Below, in pieces: positions 16,656-24,594 of a DNA stretch of 36,764 bases. The stretch's first letter is position 1. Each line of letters begins with the position of its first letter. The notes under the pieces were generated by a model. That model was given only the letters and a program-made list of their open reading frames with translations. It was not told the DNA's origin and made no database searches. The DNA is from an uncultured Clostridia bacterium (lineage in GTDB: Bacteria > Bacillota > Clostridia > Christensenellales > Aristaeellaceae): the NCBI GenBank assembly GCA_937886445.1, contig CALGBY010000087.1, positions 1 through 36,764 on the forward strand. Reading direction: 5' to 3'. The position numbers and the translations under genes were made by a program.

Positions 16656-18263
16656 ATGTCCAAAATCGATCTGACTAAGTACGGCATCACCGGTACAACT
16701 GAAATCGTGTACAACCCCTCTTATGAACAGCTTTTCGAAGAGGAAACCAAAGCCGGTCTTGAGGGCTACGAAGTGGGCCAGCTTACCGAGCTGGATGCCA
16801 TCAACGTGATGACCGGCATCTTTACCGGCCGTTCCCCCAAGGACAAGTTCATCGTTATGGATGAAAACAGCAAGGACACCGTGTGGTGGACCAGCGATGA
16901 ATATAAGAATGACAACCATCCCGCTTCCGAGGAAGCCTGGGCTGCCTGCAAAAAGATCGCTCAGGAAGAGCTGAGCAACAAGCGCCTGTTTGTTGTGGAT
17001 GCCTTCTGCGGCGCCAACAAGGATACCCGCATGGCCATCCGCTTCATCGTGGAAGTGGCCTGGCAGGCTCATTTCATCAAGAACATGTTCATCAACCCCA
17101 CCGAGGAAGAAGCCGCGAACTTTGAGCCCGACTTTGTTGTGTACAACGCTTCCAAGGCCAAGGTGGAAAACTATAAGGAGCTGGGTCTCAACAGCGAGAC
17201 TGCCGCCATGTTCAATATTACCTCCCGCGAGCAGGTCATCATCAACACCTGGTACGGCGGCGAGATGAAGAAGGGCATGTTCTCCATGATGAACTATTAT
17301 CTGCCGCTCAAGGGCATCGCCAGCATGCACTGCTCCGCGAACACCGATATGAACGGTCAGAACACCGCCATCTTCTTCGGCCTTTCCGGCACCGGCAAAA
17401 CCACCCTTTCCACCGATCCCAAGCGTCTTCTGATCGGCGATGACGAGCACGGCTGGGACGACGAGGGCGTGTTCAACTTTGAAGGCGGCTGCTACGCCAA
17501 GGTCATCAATCTGGATAAGGACAGCGAGCCCGATATCTACAACGCCATCCGCCGCAACGCGCTGCTGGAGAACGTGACTGTGGATGAAAACGGCAAGATC
17601 GATTTCAACGACAAGTCCGTCACCGAGAACACCCGCGTTTCCTATCCCATCAACCACATTGAGAAGATCGTACGTCCCGTGTCCGCGGCTCCCGCTGCCA
17701 AGAACGTGATCTTCCTTTCCGCCGATGCTTTCGGTGTTCTGCCTCCCGTATCCGTGCTGACTCCCGAACAGACCCAGTATTACTTCCTGAGCGGCTTCAC
17801 CGCGAAGCTGGCGGGCACCGAGCGCGGCATCACCGAGCCCACCCCCACCTTCTCCGCCTGCTTCGGCCAGGCCTTCCTGGAGCTGCACCCCACCAAGTAC
17901 GCCGAGGAGCTGGTCAAGAAGATGGAGAAGAGCGGCGCCAAGGCCTATCTGGTCAACACCGGCTGGAACGGCACCGGCAAGCGCATCTCCATCAAGGATA
18001 CCCGCGGCATCATCGACGCCATCCTGAGCGGCGCCATCCTGAACGCCCCCACCAAGAAGATCCCCATGTTCGACTTCGAGGTGCCCACCGAGCTGCCCGG
18101 TGTGGATTCCGGCATTCTGGACCCCCGCGACACCTATGCGGACGTCGCTGAGTGGGATACCAAGGCCAAGGATCTGGCTTCCCGCTTCGTCAAGAACTTC
18201 GCCAAGTATGCCACCAACGAGGCTGGCAAGGCTCTGGTGGAGGCCGGCCCCAAGGCCGAGTAA
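16656..18263 (+). CDS. pckA: Phosphoenolpyruvate carboxykinase (ATP)
   Basis: A cytosolic enzyme (535 aa, normal family length) interconverting oxaloacetate + ATP and PEP + CO2 + ADP. In anaerobic gut Firmicutes it often runs toward oxaloacetate, fixing CO2 for succinate/propionate or aspartate formation, or serves gluconeogenesis. The ATP-type P-loop is GLSGTGKTT (242-250), followed by the second metal motif (IGDDEHGW). The early substrate-binding TGRSPKDKF, the NTGWNGTGKR region and the C-terminal half are all typical. AGAGG lies 9 nt before ATG. Codon use is strongly biased toward C-ending codons, as in a highly expressed gene. Single-gene unit with its own promoter and terminator. Confidence 0.97.
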   Translation: MSKIDLTKYGITGTTEIVYNPSYEQLFEEETKAGLEGYEVGQLTELDAINVMTGIFTGRSPKDKFIVMDENSKDTVWWTSDEYKNDNHPASEEAWAACKKIAQEELSNKRLFVVDAFCGANKDTRMAIRFIVEVAWQAHFIKNMFINPTEEEAANFEPDFVVYNASKAKVENYKELGLNSETAAMFNITSREQVIINTWYGGEMKKGMFSMMNYYLPLKGIASMHCSANTDMNGQNTAIFFGLSGTGKTTLSTDPKRLLIGDDEHGWDDEGVFNFEGGCYAKVINLDKDSEPDIYNAIRRNALLENVTVDENGKIDFNDKSVTENTRVSYPINHIEKIVRPVSAAPAAKNVIFLSADAFGVLPPVSVLTPEQTQYYFLSGFTAKLAGTERGITEPTPTFSACFGQAFLELHPTKYAEELVKKMEKSGAKAYLVNTGWNGTGKRISIKDTRGIIDAILSGAILNAPTKKIPMFDFEVPTELPGVDSGILDPRDTYADVAEWDTKAKDLASRFVKNFAKYATNEAGKALVEAGPKAE

Positions 18264-18285
18264 TTCCCCCGTTCTCGTAAATCCT

Positions 18286-18317
18286 AACAGGGCGCCGCGG
18301 AGCGGCGCCCTGTTTTT
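18286..18317 (+). terminator. Intrinsic terminator of pckA
   Basis: A perfect 13-bp GC-rich stem (18286-18298 with 18302-18314), GGA triloop and a T-run (18313-18317). Confidence 0.93.
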
Positions 18318-18323
18318 AAAGCT

Positions 18324-18488
18324 CAGGGCAAGACCGCATAATGCGGCAAGAGCGATTTGCGTCAAAATTTTGCGTCAGAATGAGGCGCGGAAACGCAGGA
18401 ATCCTTGGTGGATTTCAAGTTTTCACAACAAAGTTATGGCGGAAAACTTTAGCAAAGCGCCGCCGTTGTCTTTGTGCGGTGTTGCCTC
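18324..18488. repeat. Inverted-repeat element, copy 2 (divergent)
   Basis: The left end CAGGGCAAGACCGCATAA and the complement of the right end, TGAGGCAACACCGCACAA, match the 18-bp ends of the element at 14777-14942 at most positions. The length is also about 165 nt. The interior differs: it has direct repeats of TTTGCGTCA and an 8-bp inverted repeat AAGTTTTC (18417-18424) / GAAAACTT (18442-18449). It fills the gap between the pckA terminator and the next gene. Confidence 0.65.
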
Positions 18489-18511
18489 AAAACATATAAG
18501 GATGGTTGGAT

Positions 18512-19183
18512 ATGAAGCACTATCAGATGTCGGAATCCATTCCCGTAGGCCTGCTGCTGGCCGTTTCGGGCGGGATGCTGAACGCCTACACCTATTTGAA
18601 CCGGGGCCAGGTCTTTGCCACTATGGAGACGGGCAATATGATCCTGCTGGGCATCAACCTGTCCCGGGGGCACCTGGATTTGGTGCTCCATTATCTGCTG
18701 CCCGTTCTGGCCTTTGCCGCCGGCATCCTGGTCACGGAGCTGATCCGCCGCCGTCTGGGGCCCAGCGCCAGCCGCCTCCACTGGAGACAGCCCCTCCTGC
18801 TGACGGAGTGCCTGGTGCTGGTACTGGTCTCCCTGCTTCCATTAGGAACGCTGGACCCCCTGGCCAACGCCCTCATCTCCTTTATCGCCGCCATCCAGGT
18901 CGAGTCCTTCCGCTCCATCCACGGCAACGCCTGCGCCACCACCATGTGCACCGGAAACCTGCGCAGCGGCACGGAGCATCTGTTCCGGGCGCTGGCCGGC
19001 CCCGAACACAGCCAGTCGGGCCGGAAGTCCCTGTTCTACTATGGGCTGATCGGCTGCTTTATCACCGGGGTGGTCCTCAGCAGCCTCCTCTCCCCCAGGT
19101 TCGGCGGCCGCACCGTCCTGGCCGCCTGCCTGCCCATGCTGGCCGCCTTCGGGCTGATGTTCCGGGAACCCGATCCTGCATAA
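18512..19183 (+). CDS. DUF1275 (YoaK-like) membrane protein
   Basis: A 223-aa membrane protein with about six helices. The N-terminus LLAVSGGMLNAYTYLNRG-FATMETGNMILLG, with its conserved T-G-N, is the hallmark of DUF1275/YoaK, and a second half repeat (SFRSIHGNACATTMCTGNLR) mirrors it. Function is unknown; transport of a small solute is often guessed. The ATG at 18512 has AAGGA 9 nt upstream and is preferred over a TTG two codons earlier. It starts right after the repeat element and ends at a bidirectional terminator shared with the convergent folT. Confidence 0.88.
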   Translation: MKHYQMSESIPVGLLLAVSGGMLNAYTYLNRGQVFATMETGNMILLGINLSRGHLDLVLHYLLPVLAFAAGILVTELIRRRLGPSASRLHWRQPLLLTECLVLVLVSLLPLGTLDPLANALISFIAAIQVESFRSIHGNACATTMCTGNLRSGTEHLFRALAGPEHSQSGRKSLFYYGLIGCFITGVVLSSLLSPRFGGRTVLAACLPMLAAFGLMFREPDPA

Positions 19184-19223
19184 AAAAGCGCGGACTTCCG
19201 ATTTTCGGAAATCCGCGCTTTTA
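19184..19223. terminator. Bidirectional terminator between the DUF1275 gene and folT
   Basis: AAAAGCGCGGA..TTCCG pairs with CGGAA.TCCGCGCTTTT across 19184-19222 with one mismatch, flanked by A-run and T-run. It therefore works on both strands for the two convergent genes. Confidence 0.88.
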
Positions 19224-19228
19224 TCGGA

Positions 19229-19852
19229 TCAGAACCAGGTAATCCGGCCTCGCTCGTCGAGCTGGCGGGGGATGACCCTCATCCGCTGGAGGATGGGCAG
19301 CAGCGCCTGATAGACGACGTACATGAGGATGGCCTTGGGAATGATGGTGATCATGTTCTTCGTAATGCTGGGCACAAACCAGCCCCAGTAGGTGCCTCCC
19401 CGAATCATCAAATTCCACACAGAGCCCATAAAGGCGTTGACAAACACATTGACCAGCACATTGGCCAAGGTCAGGCGCAGGACGGTGACGCGGCGCCGGT
19501 AGAAGCACAGGGCGTAGACCAAGGCTCCCGCCATGGTGGAGATGGTGTAGCCGAAGAAAAACTCTCCGGAAGGCTGGAGGATAAAGCCCAGAATGTCCTC
19601 GGCAAAGCCGAAGGCCACACTGACTACAGGGCCGCAGACCATGCCGCACAGGGCACGGGCCAGGAACCCGAAGGACAGCTTGGTGGTGCCCATGGGGATA
19701 CTGGGGATCAGAGACAGGGCCCGGGCCATGGCGATCATCAGGGCGGCGAACACGAGCATCCGCACGCTGCGCATACTCCGCAGGGACTCTCTCCAATAGC
19801 TGCCGGAAAAGGGCGTGGCATAGAGTCGGGAAGAGGTTTCTGACAGAAACAT
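19229..19852 (-). CDS. folT: Folate-family ECF transporter S component
   Basis: A 207-aa membrane substrate-binding subunit that captures folate for import, working with a shared EcfAA'T energising module that is not encoded here. It has about six helices, the segment MLVFAALMIAMARALSLIPS, and the GFLARALCGMVCGPVVSVAFG region of FolT-type S components. Assignment to folate is strongly supported by the THF riboswitch in its leader. ATG (19850-19852) lies 9 nt after GGAG; a TTG two codons upstream is only 3 nt from the SD and is rejected. Regulation: THF binding should reduce expression through the SD-sequestering stem. Confidence 0.9.
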   Translation of the reverse strand: MFLSETSSRLYATPFSGSYWRESLRSMRSVRMLVFAALMIAMARALSLIPSIPMGTTKLSFGFLARALCGMVCGPVVSVAFGFAEDILGFILQPSGEFFFGYTISTMAGALVYALCFYRRRVTVLRLTLANVLVNVFVNAFMGSVWNLMIRGGTYWGWFVPSITKNMITIIPKAILMYVVYQALLPILQRMRVIPRQLDERGRITWF

Positions 19853-19859
19853 ATTCAAT

Positions 19860-19902
19860 TTCTCCTTTGACTTTCAAATGGTCCGTTTGCCGCAAAGGAG
19901 AA
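19860..19902 (-). promoter_or_regulatory. SD-sequestering stem in the folT leader
   Basis: TTCTCCTTTG (19902-19893) is perfectly complementary to CAAAGGAGAA (19869-19860), which contains the folT Shine-Dalgarno. It lies directly after the THF aptamer, so it is the likely expression platform, acting at translation initiation. Confidence 0.8.
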
Positions 19903-19907
19903 CCCTC

Positions 19908-20013
19908 TGACGACAGCGGAAGCGAGACACCACCGCAAGCGCCCGGGTTTTTCCGGCGCTTTTCGTTCAGCGGCAACTTCCCATCCGCTGACACTTGACG
20001 CGATGCCCCTATT
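19908..20013 (-). promoter_or_regulatory. THF (tetrahydrofolate) riboswitch, class I
   Basis: The minus-strand RNA contains the conserved series of the folT/THF aptamer in order: GCGTCAAGTG, GGATGGGAAGTTGCC, GAACGAAAAGCGCC and GCGGTGGTGTC. The P1/P2-type helix closes GGCATC with GGTGTC. Compared by eye with the published folT aptamer, the core matches base for base at most conserved positions. It precedes a FolT-type transporter gene, the standard context. Confidence 0.92.
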
Positions 20014-20101
20014 CTGTACGCGACGATGTTTGAACTGTTTGCACTTCCCGCCGGCCTCCCGCCGGCGCGCCCACGCTCCTCTCTGCCTTTATGATGCCTA
20101 C

Positions 20102-20130
20102 ATTATAATCATGAATCGCGAAAAAAGCAA
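20102..20130 (-). promoter_or_regulatory. Promoter of the folT leader
   Basis: TTGCTT (20130-20125), a 17-nt spacer and TATAAT (20107-20102). The predicted transcript carries about 80 nt with a GC-rich hairpin (around 20041-20066) before the THF aptamer. Confidence 0.75.
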
Positions 20131-20258
20131 GCAAAAAATCGCTTTTCTTTGCGCCGGTCAACACACCGCGCCAAACCGTATGGGACATAAGACAAATCAT
20201 ATTCTTTTGTAAAGAGGCGCCTCGCTGCTTGAAATGTCGAATCCTGTCAGACTTTCGG

Positions 20259-20287
20259 TTGCATTTTCCAAATCTCCGTGATACAGT
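20259..20287 (+). promoter_or_regulatory. Possible promoter of the formate/nitrite transporter gene
   Basis: TTGCAT (20259-20264), a 17-nt spacer and TACAGT (20282-20287), about 73 nt upstream of the start codon. Confidence 0.5.
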
Positions 20288-20359
20288 AAAGGTCATAGAA
20301 CATGGATTGGAACGGATTGCCCTCTGTTCTGGACCGCGATCCGGAAAGGATGCGTTGTT

Positions 20360-21178
20360 ATGGAATTATCTTTCACTCCTGCCGAGGTGGCGGAGCGCTA
20401 CGCCAAAGCCGGGGCCGCCAAAGCAAAACGTTCCGCTTCTCAGCTCATTGTCCTCGGTATTCTGGCCGGAATGCTCATCGCTCTGGGCAGCGCCGCCACC
20501 AACACCGCCTCTTACGGCATTCAGGACACGTGGACGGCCCGCACCATCTGCGGCCTGCTCTTCCCCTTCGGCCTGGGCATGGTGGTAGTCATGGGCGCGG
20601 AGCTGTTTACCGGCAACTGTCTCATCACCACCTCCCTGCTGGACAAGCGCTGCACCCTGACCGAGATGCTGCGCAGCTGGGTCATCGTCTATCTGTCCAA
20701 CTTCGCGGGCGCCCTTCTGGTGGCCGCGGGCTGCGCTTATTTCGGCCAGCTGAACTACTCGGGCGGCGCTCTGGCCCTCTTCACTATGAAGCTGGCCGCC
20801 GCCAAATGCGCCATCCCCTTCCAGAATGGGGTGGCGCTGGGCTTTCTGTGCAACCTGCTGGTCTGCCTAGGCGTGCTGATGACCATGTCCGCCAAAGACA
20901 CCACCGGCAAGATTCTGGGCGCCTTCCTGCCGGTCTGCTATTTTGTCCTCTGCGGCTTTGAGCACTGTGTGGCCAACATGTACTACATCTCCGCCGGCCT
21001 CATGGCCAAGTCCGTCCCCGCCTATGCCCAGCTGGCGGCCGAGGCCGGTTTGGATTTGTCCGGTCTCACGCTGTCCGGCTTCTTGCTCGGCAACCTGCTC
21101 CCCGTCACCCTGGGCAACATCCTGGGCGGCGGCGCCTTGGGCTGGCTCGTGTGGTTCTGCCATTTGAAAAAGCGCTGA
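20360..21178 (+). CDS. Formate/nitrite transporter (FNT) family channel
   Basis: A 272-aa FNT pentameric channel subunit for formate, nitrite or hydrosulfide. Motifs: GAELFTGNCL after the second helix, the central GVALGFLCNLLVCLGV, and GFEHCVANMYYI carrying the conserved pore histidine. Six helices. AAAGGA lies 9 nt before ATG. It stands alone between folT (divergent) and the structured repeat, so context does not decide the substrate; formate export is plausible in a fermenter (inference). Confidence 0.92.
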   Translation: MELSFTPAEVAERYAKAGAAKAKRSASQLIVLGILAGMLIALGSAATNTASYGIQDTWTARTICGLLFPFGLGMVVVMGAELFTGNCLITTSLLDKRCTLTEMLRSWVIVYLSNFAGALLVAAGCAYFGQLNYSGGALALFTMKLAAAKCAIPFQNGVALGFLCNLLVCLGVLMTMSAKDTTGKILGAFLPVCYFVLCGFEHCVANMYYISAGLMAKSVPAYAQLAAEAGLDLSGLTLSGFLLGNLLPVTLGNILGGGALGWLVWFCHLKKR

Positions 21179-21186
21179 TTCTCTTT

Positions 21187-21447
21187 CAGGATCGTCCCCA
21201 CGGGGCGGTCCTGAGCGTGTCGAAAAAGCCCTCCTGCAAGGAGTTCCGCCGCCCGCAGGCGGCGGAATAAAATGCGATCCCGTCATTTCCGGCGGCGTGT
21301 ACGTTGGAAATGACACCTCTCACGAAATTTTTGCCGACAATTCCGCAAGAAATCGAGGCGGAAATTTCGTGCAGCCCTTCTCGAAAAAGTGGCGGAGCCA
21401 CTTTTTCGACAGTCTGAGGACCGTCCCCATGGGGGCGGCCCTTCTTT
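21187..21447. repeat. Highly structured intergenic repeat
   Basis: About 260 nt made almost wholly of nested inverted repeats. The outer arms are near-complementary (GGATCGTCCCCACGGGGCGGTCC near 21190-21212, split here as GGATCGTCCC + CACGGGGCGGTCC, with the 21419-21441 counterpart) and include GTCGAAAAAG / CTTTTTCGAC. Internal stems are TCCGCCGCC/GGCGGCGGA (21244-21267), TCATTTCC/GGAAATGA, CACGAAATTT/AAATTTCGTG and CGAAAAAGTGGC/GCCACTTTTTCG. It has no coding potential and probably contains the FNT gene's transcription end. Confidence 0.7.
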
Positions 21448-21464
21448 TTCTAAAAATGGTTTTC

Positions 21465-21493
21465 TTGACTTTTCCGCTCCCCTGGGCTACACT
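21465..21493 (+). promoter_or_regulatory. Promoter of rpoN
   Basis: TTGACT (21465-21470), a 17-nt spacer and TACACT (21488-21493), 29 nt upstream of the start codon. Confidence 0.75.
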
Positions 21494-21522
21494 TTTTACA
21501 ATGACCAAATGGGAGGGATTTT

Positions 21523-22896
21523 GTGAAACTGCTGCAAACACAGACCCAGCGTCTGAACCAGCAACAACTGCAAAGTGTAGAATTGCTGCAGCTGAGCTCG
21601 CTGGATCTGGACGCCTACGTCCAGGAACTGGCACTGGACAACCCGCTGGTGGAGCCGGAGGAGCCCACCCCGGCTACGGAATCCCGCCCGGATGATGAAC
21701 TGCTCCGGAAACTGCGCTGGCTGGAGGACAACGACCGGCAGAACCGCTTTTACCAGCACATGAGCGGTGACGAGCTGGCCTCCCTGGCCCAGGTTGGCAC
21801 GGACGGCGGTCTGGAGGAATCCCTCTTCCGTTTTCTGTCCCGGCAGATCCACCAGCTGGATCTGGACGAGGACACCGCCCAGACTGTCCGCTATCTGGCC
21901 GCCTGTCTGGATGACGACGGCTATTTCCGCATCTCCCTGAAAGACTTGTCGGAAAACTGCGGTGTTCCCGTTTCCAGGCTGGAGCATTGTCTGGCCATCC
22001 TGCGTTCCCTGGAGCCCGCGGGCGTGGGGGCCGCCGACCTGTCCCAGTGCCTGACTCTCCAGCTGAAACGGCTCCGGAAGACCGGCCCCGTCCTGGAGAT
22101 CGTCCAAAATCACCTGGAACTACTGGCCAAGCGCCACTACCGAGCCATTGCCTCCAAGTTAGGCGCCTCCCTGGACGATGTCTTGGAGGCCGAACAGCTC
22201 ATCCATGAGCTGGAACCCCGGCCCGGCGCCGTCTTTCAGAAGCCTGAACAGGTGCAGTACATCCTCCCCGACGTCTTTGTCGAGGAAATTGACGGGCGCT
22301 TCGTGGCCCGTACCCGCCGGGGTGAGCGCCCCTTGTTCCGCATCAACGGCTACTACCGTGACCTGCTCTCCCAGTCCGACGACCGGGAGGTCCGGGAATA
22401 CCTCACCGGCAAGCTGCACCAGGCTGAAAATGTCCTGTGGGCCATCGGCCAGCGGGAGAGCACGCTCCTGCGGTGCGCACAGGTCATTGCCGACCGGCAG
22501 AGCGGATTTTTCCGCCAGGGCCCCCAAGCCCTTCTGCCCCTGCGTCTGGCGGATGTGGCCCAGGAATTGGACGTCCATGAGTCCACCGTCAGCCGGACCA
22601 TCCGGGAAAAATATCTCCAGTGCCGCCTGGGGGTATACCCCATGCATTATTTCTTCTCCCGCGCCGCCACCACCGAGGACCACCGTCAGAAAATGGGCGG
22701 CACCGCTGCCAGAGCCCTTCTGCGCCAGCTCATTGACCGCGAAAACAAAGCCGCACCCCTGTCCGACCAGAAACTATGTGAACAGATGGCTGCCGCCAAC
22801 TGCCCTATTTCCCGCCGTACCGTTGCCAAATACCGGGACGAAATGAATATTTCCCCCGCCTCAGGAAGAAAACAATATGTCAAAAAGGACTGCTGA
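21523..22896 (+). CDS. rpoN: RNA polymerase sigma-54 factor
   Basis: A 457-aa alternative sigma factor that recognises -24/-12 promoters and needs an AAA+ activator. All regions are seen: Gln/Leu-rich region I (QRLNQQQLQSVELLQLSSL), an acidic linker, the core-binding domain, the HTH (LADVAQELDVHESTVSRTI) and the C-terminal RpoN box (RRTVAKYR) near the end. The start is GTG, with GGAGG about 6 nt upstream. No activator gene or clear -24/-12 promoter was noticed in the window, so its targets lie elsewhere. The C-terminus runs 16 residues past the usual box. Confidence 0.95.
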   Translation: MKLLQTQTQRLNQQQLQSVELLQLSSLDLDAYVQELALDNPLVEPEEPTPATESRPDDELLRKLRWLEDNDRQNRFYQHMSGDELASLAQVGTDGGLEESLFRFLSRQIHQLDLDEDTAQTVRYLAACLDDDGYFRISLKDLSENCGVPVSRLEHCLAILRSLEPAGVGAADLSQCLTLQLKRLRKTGPVLEIVQNHLELLAKRHYRAIASKLGASLDDVLEAEQLIHELEPRPGAVFQKPEQVQYILPDVFVEEIDGRFVARTRRGERPLFRINGYYRDLLSQSDDREVREYLTGKLHQAENVLWAIGQRESTLLRCAQVIADRQSGFFRQGPQALLPLRLADVAQELDVHESTVSRTIREKYLQCRLGVYPMHYFFSRAATTEDHRQKMGGTAARALLRQLIDRENKAAPLSDQKLCEQMAAANCPISRRTVAKYRDEMNISPASGRKQYVKKDC

Positions 22897-22914
22897 ACAC
22901 CGGCAGTCCTTTTC
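22884..22914 (+). terminator. Intrinsic terminator of rpoN
   Basis: GGACTGC (22887-22893) pairs with GCAGTCC (22903-22909), followed by TTTTCATTTT. The stem overlaps the rpoN stop codon. Confidence 0.85.
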
Positions 22915-23010
22915 ATTTTCTCATCTTTTCGCTTTGTTCCCCATAAATTTCTTGTGCTTTCTCCATTTTTCTGCACAAATAAAAAAGTGCGGGAATTATC
23001 AAAAAAAGTC

Positions 23011-23039
23011 TTGCTTTTTCTTTCGTGCCATGCTATCAT
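23011..23039 (+). promoter_or_regulatory. Promoter of tRNA-Pro
   Basis: TTGCTT (23011-23016), a 17-nt spacer and TATCAT (23034-23039), 38 nt before the tRNA. Confidence 0.75.
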
Positions 23040-23076
23040 ATTAAAGCTGTCTGGTGTATGGCACCGGCAATGATTT

Positions 23077-23153
23077 CCGGGTGTGGCGAAGTTTGGTATC
23101 GCGCTTGAATGGGGTTCAAGAGGCCGCTGGTTCGAATCCAGTCACTCGGACCA
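23077..23153 (+). tRNA. tRNA-Pro (anticodon GGG)
   Basis: A full cloverleaf of 77 nt: acceptor CCGGGTG/CACTCGG, D-stem GCGA/TCGC, anticodon stem CTTGA/TCAAG around loop ATGGGGT (anticodon GGG), T-arm GCTGG-TTCGAAT-CCAGT, and an encoded CCA. C1-G72 is typical of proline tRNAs. Confidence 0.95.
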
Positions 23154-23208
23154 AAACAATAGGTCAAAATAGATACAGGGCTTAAAAACCCAGTGTTTAT
23201 GCGGCCTG

Positions 23209-23247
23209 ACGAGGGTTTTGAATGAAAAATTCAAAGCCCTCGTTTTC
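23209..23247 (+). terminator. Intrinsic terminator downstream of tRNA-Pro
   Basis: A 15-bp stem (23209-23223 with 23229-23243, one wobble) with a 5-nt loop, then TTTCTATA. Located 56 nt after the tRNA. Confidence 0.8.
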
Positions 23248-23564
23248 TATAGATGCCCCGCTTTTTTACGAAAAGGCGGGGTGTTTCTGTTTTCTGGCCG
23301 AAAGGCTCCAAAGACCATTGAATCAAGCGACTCCCCTGCGGGGCGATATGGAAGCGGCTGTGTTCTTCGTTTTACGAACCGTGATCGCAAGCTCCATACA
23401 GCCCCAAACAGGCCTTTCCTGCCCTTTCCGCTGCCCCCGTAGCTTCTCTCTGGCGCTCTTGTCTCCACTGTTTCCGTTCGTTCCTTTCCCCGTATGGGTC
23501 AGGGTGTGGGTCAGCGAAACCGCCGGGACAACAAAAGTGCATGTCAGGATTTGCGGGACAGTAA
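23248..23564. other. Intergenic region without a convincing gene
   Basis: Open frames exist on both strands (e.g. about 140 codons from 23222 on the plus strand), but they have no SD, no domain and unusual composition. Two of them cross the terminator. Nothing functional was recognised here. Confidence 0.55.
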
Positions 23565-23610
23565 ACAAAGAAAAGCTTCCCACAAACCTTATGCGGTTTC
23601 GGGGGAAGCT
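23565..23610 (-). terminator. Terminator of the AraC/GyrI-like gene
   Basis: On the minus strand AGCTTCCC-N-CGAAACC pairs with GGTTTG-N-GGGAAGCT (23574-23610), followed by TTTCTTTGTTT. It is 62 nt past the original stop codon at 23672-23674. Confidence 0.85.
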
Positions 23611-23671
23611 CTGTGCAATAGAGCAGCCGCGGGCATCTTTGTTCTGTTAACTCACTTCGCCGGTGCCGGCA

Positions 23672-24529
23672 TTATTTTTTCTCTACCGGAATCCAGACTT
23701 CGCAGTAGTACTCCTGATCCTGCGCGCCCTGTTCAAACTTGCTGGCGTCGCTGTACATCTCCACGTTCATGCCAGCGGCAATCTTGTAGTCGGGGTTCGT
23801 GGGTAGCCACTGGGAGAAAATTTGCTGGTTCAGCCCCTACAATGCCTGGGGCATCCGCCCGGTACAGGGAAACACCGCCCAGGTGTGGGACGGGATGGTC
23901 CGGGTGGTGAAGCCGTCGGGGATCTCCCGGGCGGGGTCGTAGTTGTCGGCGATGAGATATTCAAACTCGTTGCCGCCCATGCTCTCGTCCAGGTTGATGC
24001 CGTACATGCCGCACACCACCTCGCCGCCGCCCGCGGCGAAATGCTCGGCCCAGAACCGGGGCACCGCCACCGCGCCGTCCTCATACTTGAATGTCTTCGC
24101 CCGGCAGAGCACGGTGAACGCCTCTTTTTTCATGATCCTGCAATCCATGTTTTGACCACCTTCCAATGTCACTTTGATTCGAAGCGGAGCAAAGGAACGA
24201 ACCGCGCCTTTGCTTTTTCTCAGTGCGGCGGGTGTGAGCCCATGAAAGCGGGCAAAGGCTTTGGTGAAGCTGTCCGGCGAATCGTAGCCGAACTCCAGCG
24301 CGATGTCGATGATTTTCCGGTCCGTCGTGAGGACCTCCAGCCCGGCGGCGGATAGCCGGCGCTGGCGGATGTAGTCGCCCACCGTCATGCCGCACAACAT
24401 GGCAAAGCCCTTTTGAAAGTAATAGGGAGACAATGCCGCCTGCTGCGCGATGTCCCGGATGGTCAGTTCCTCCCGGAGATGCTGCTCGATATACTGGATT
24501 GCCTGATGAATGCCTGCTACCCAATTCAT
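23672..24529 (-). pseudogene. AraC-family regulator with GyrI-like effector domain, interrupted by an in-frame TAG
   Basis: The reading frame is 285 codons with one internal TAG at 23837-23839. The N-terminal AraC HTH pair (AIQYIEQHLREELTIRDIAQ, then ALEFGYDSPDSFTKAF) covers about residues 1-110. The C-terminal GyrI-like small-molecule domain (ILCRAKTF-type start, DNYDPAREIPDGFTT, TWAVFPCTGRMPQAL) is cut at the TAG. Reading through continues in frame with QQIFSQWLPTNPDY...CEVWIPVEKK and a TAA, the normal family end. One C-to-T change (CAG to TAG) explains the break. The truncated 230-aa product keeps the DNA-binding domain but loses about 55 residues of the sensor. Start ATG has AAGGA 11 nt upstream. 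Confidence 0.88.
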
Positions 24530-24594
24530 TGGTCACACCATCCTTCTGGATTCAGCATACCGGAAAACAGCCGTCTCTGCCCGATTTTTCGTGC

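Noticed and set aside
16602..18365. 587-codon open frame antisense to pckA
   Set aside because: It is a by-product of the strong C-ending codon bias of pckA on the opposite strand. It has a Gly/Val/Leu-rich composition and no SD or domain.
23222..23650. 142-codon plus-strand frame after tRNA-Pro
   Set aside because: It starts inside the tRNA terminator, has no SD and no domain, and overlaps the terminator of the AraC-like gene.
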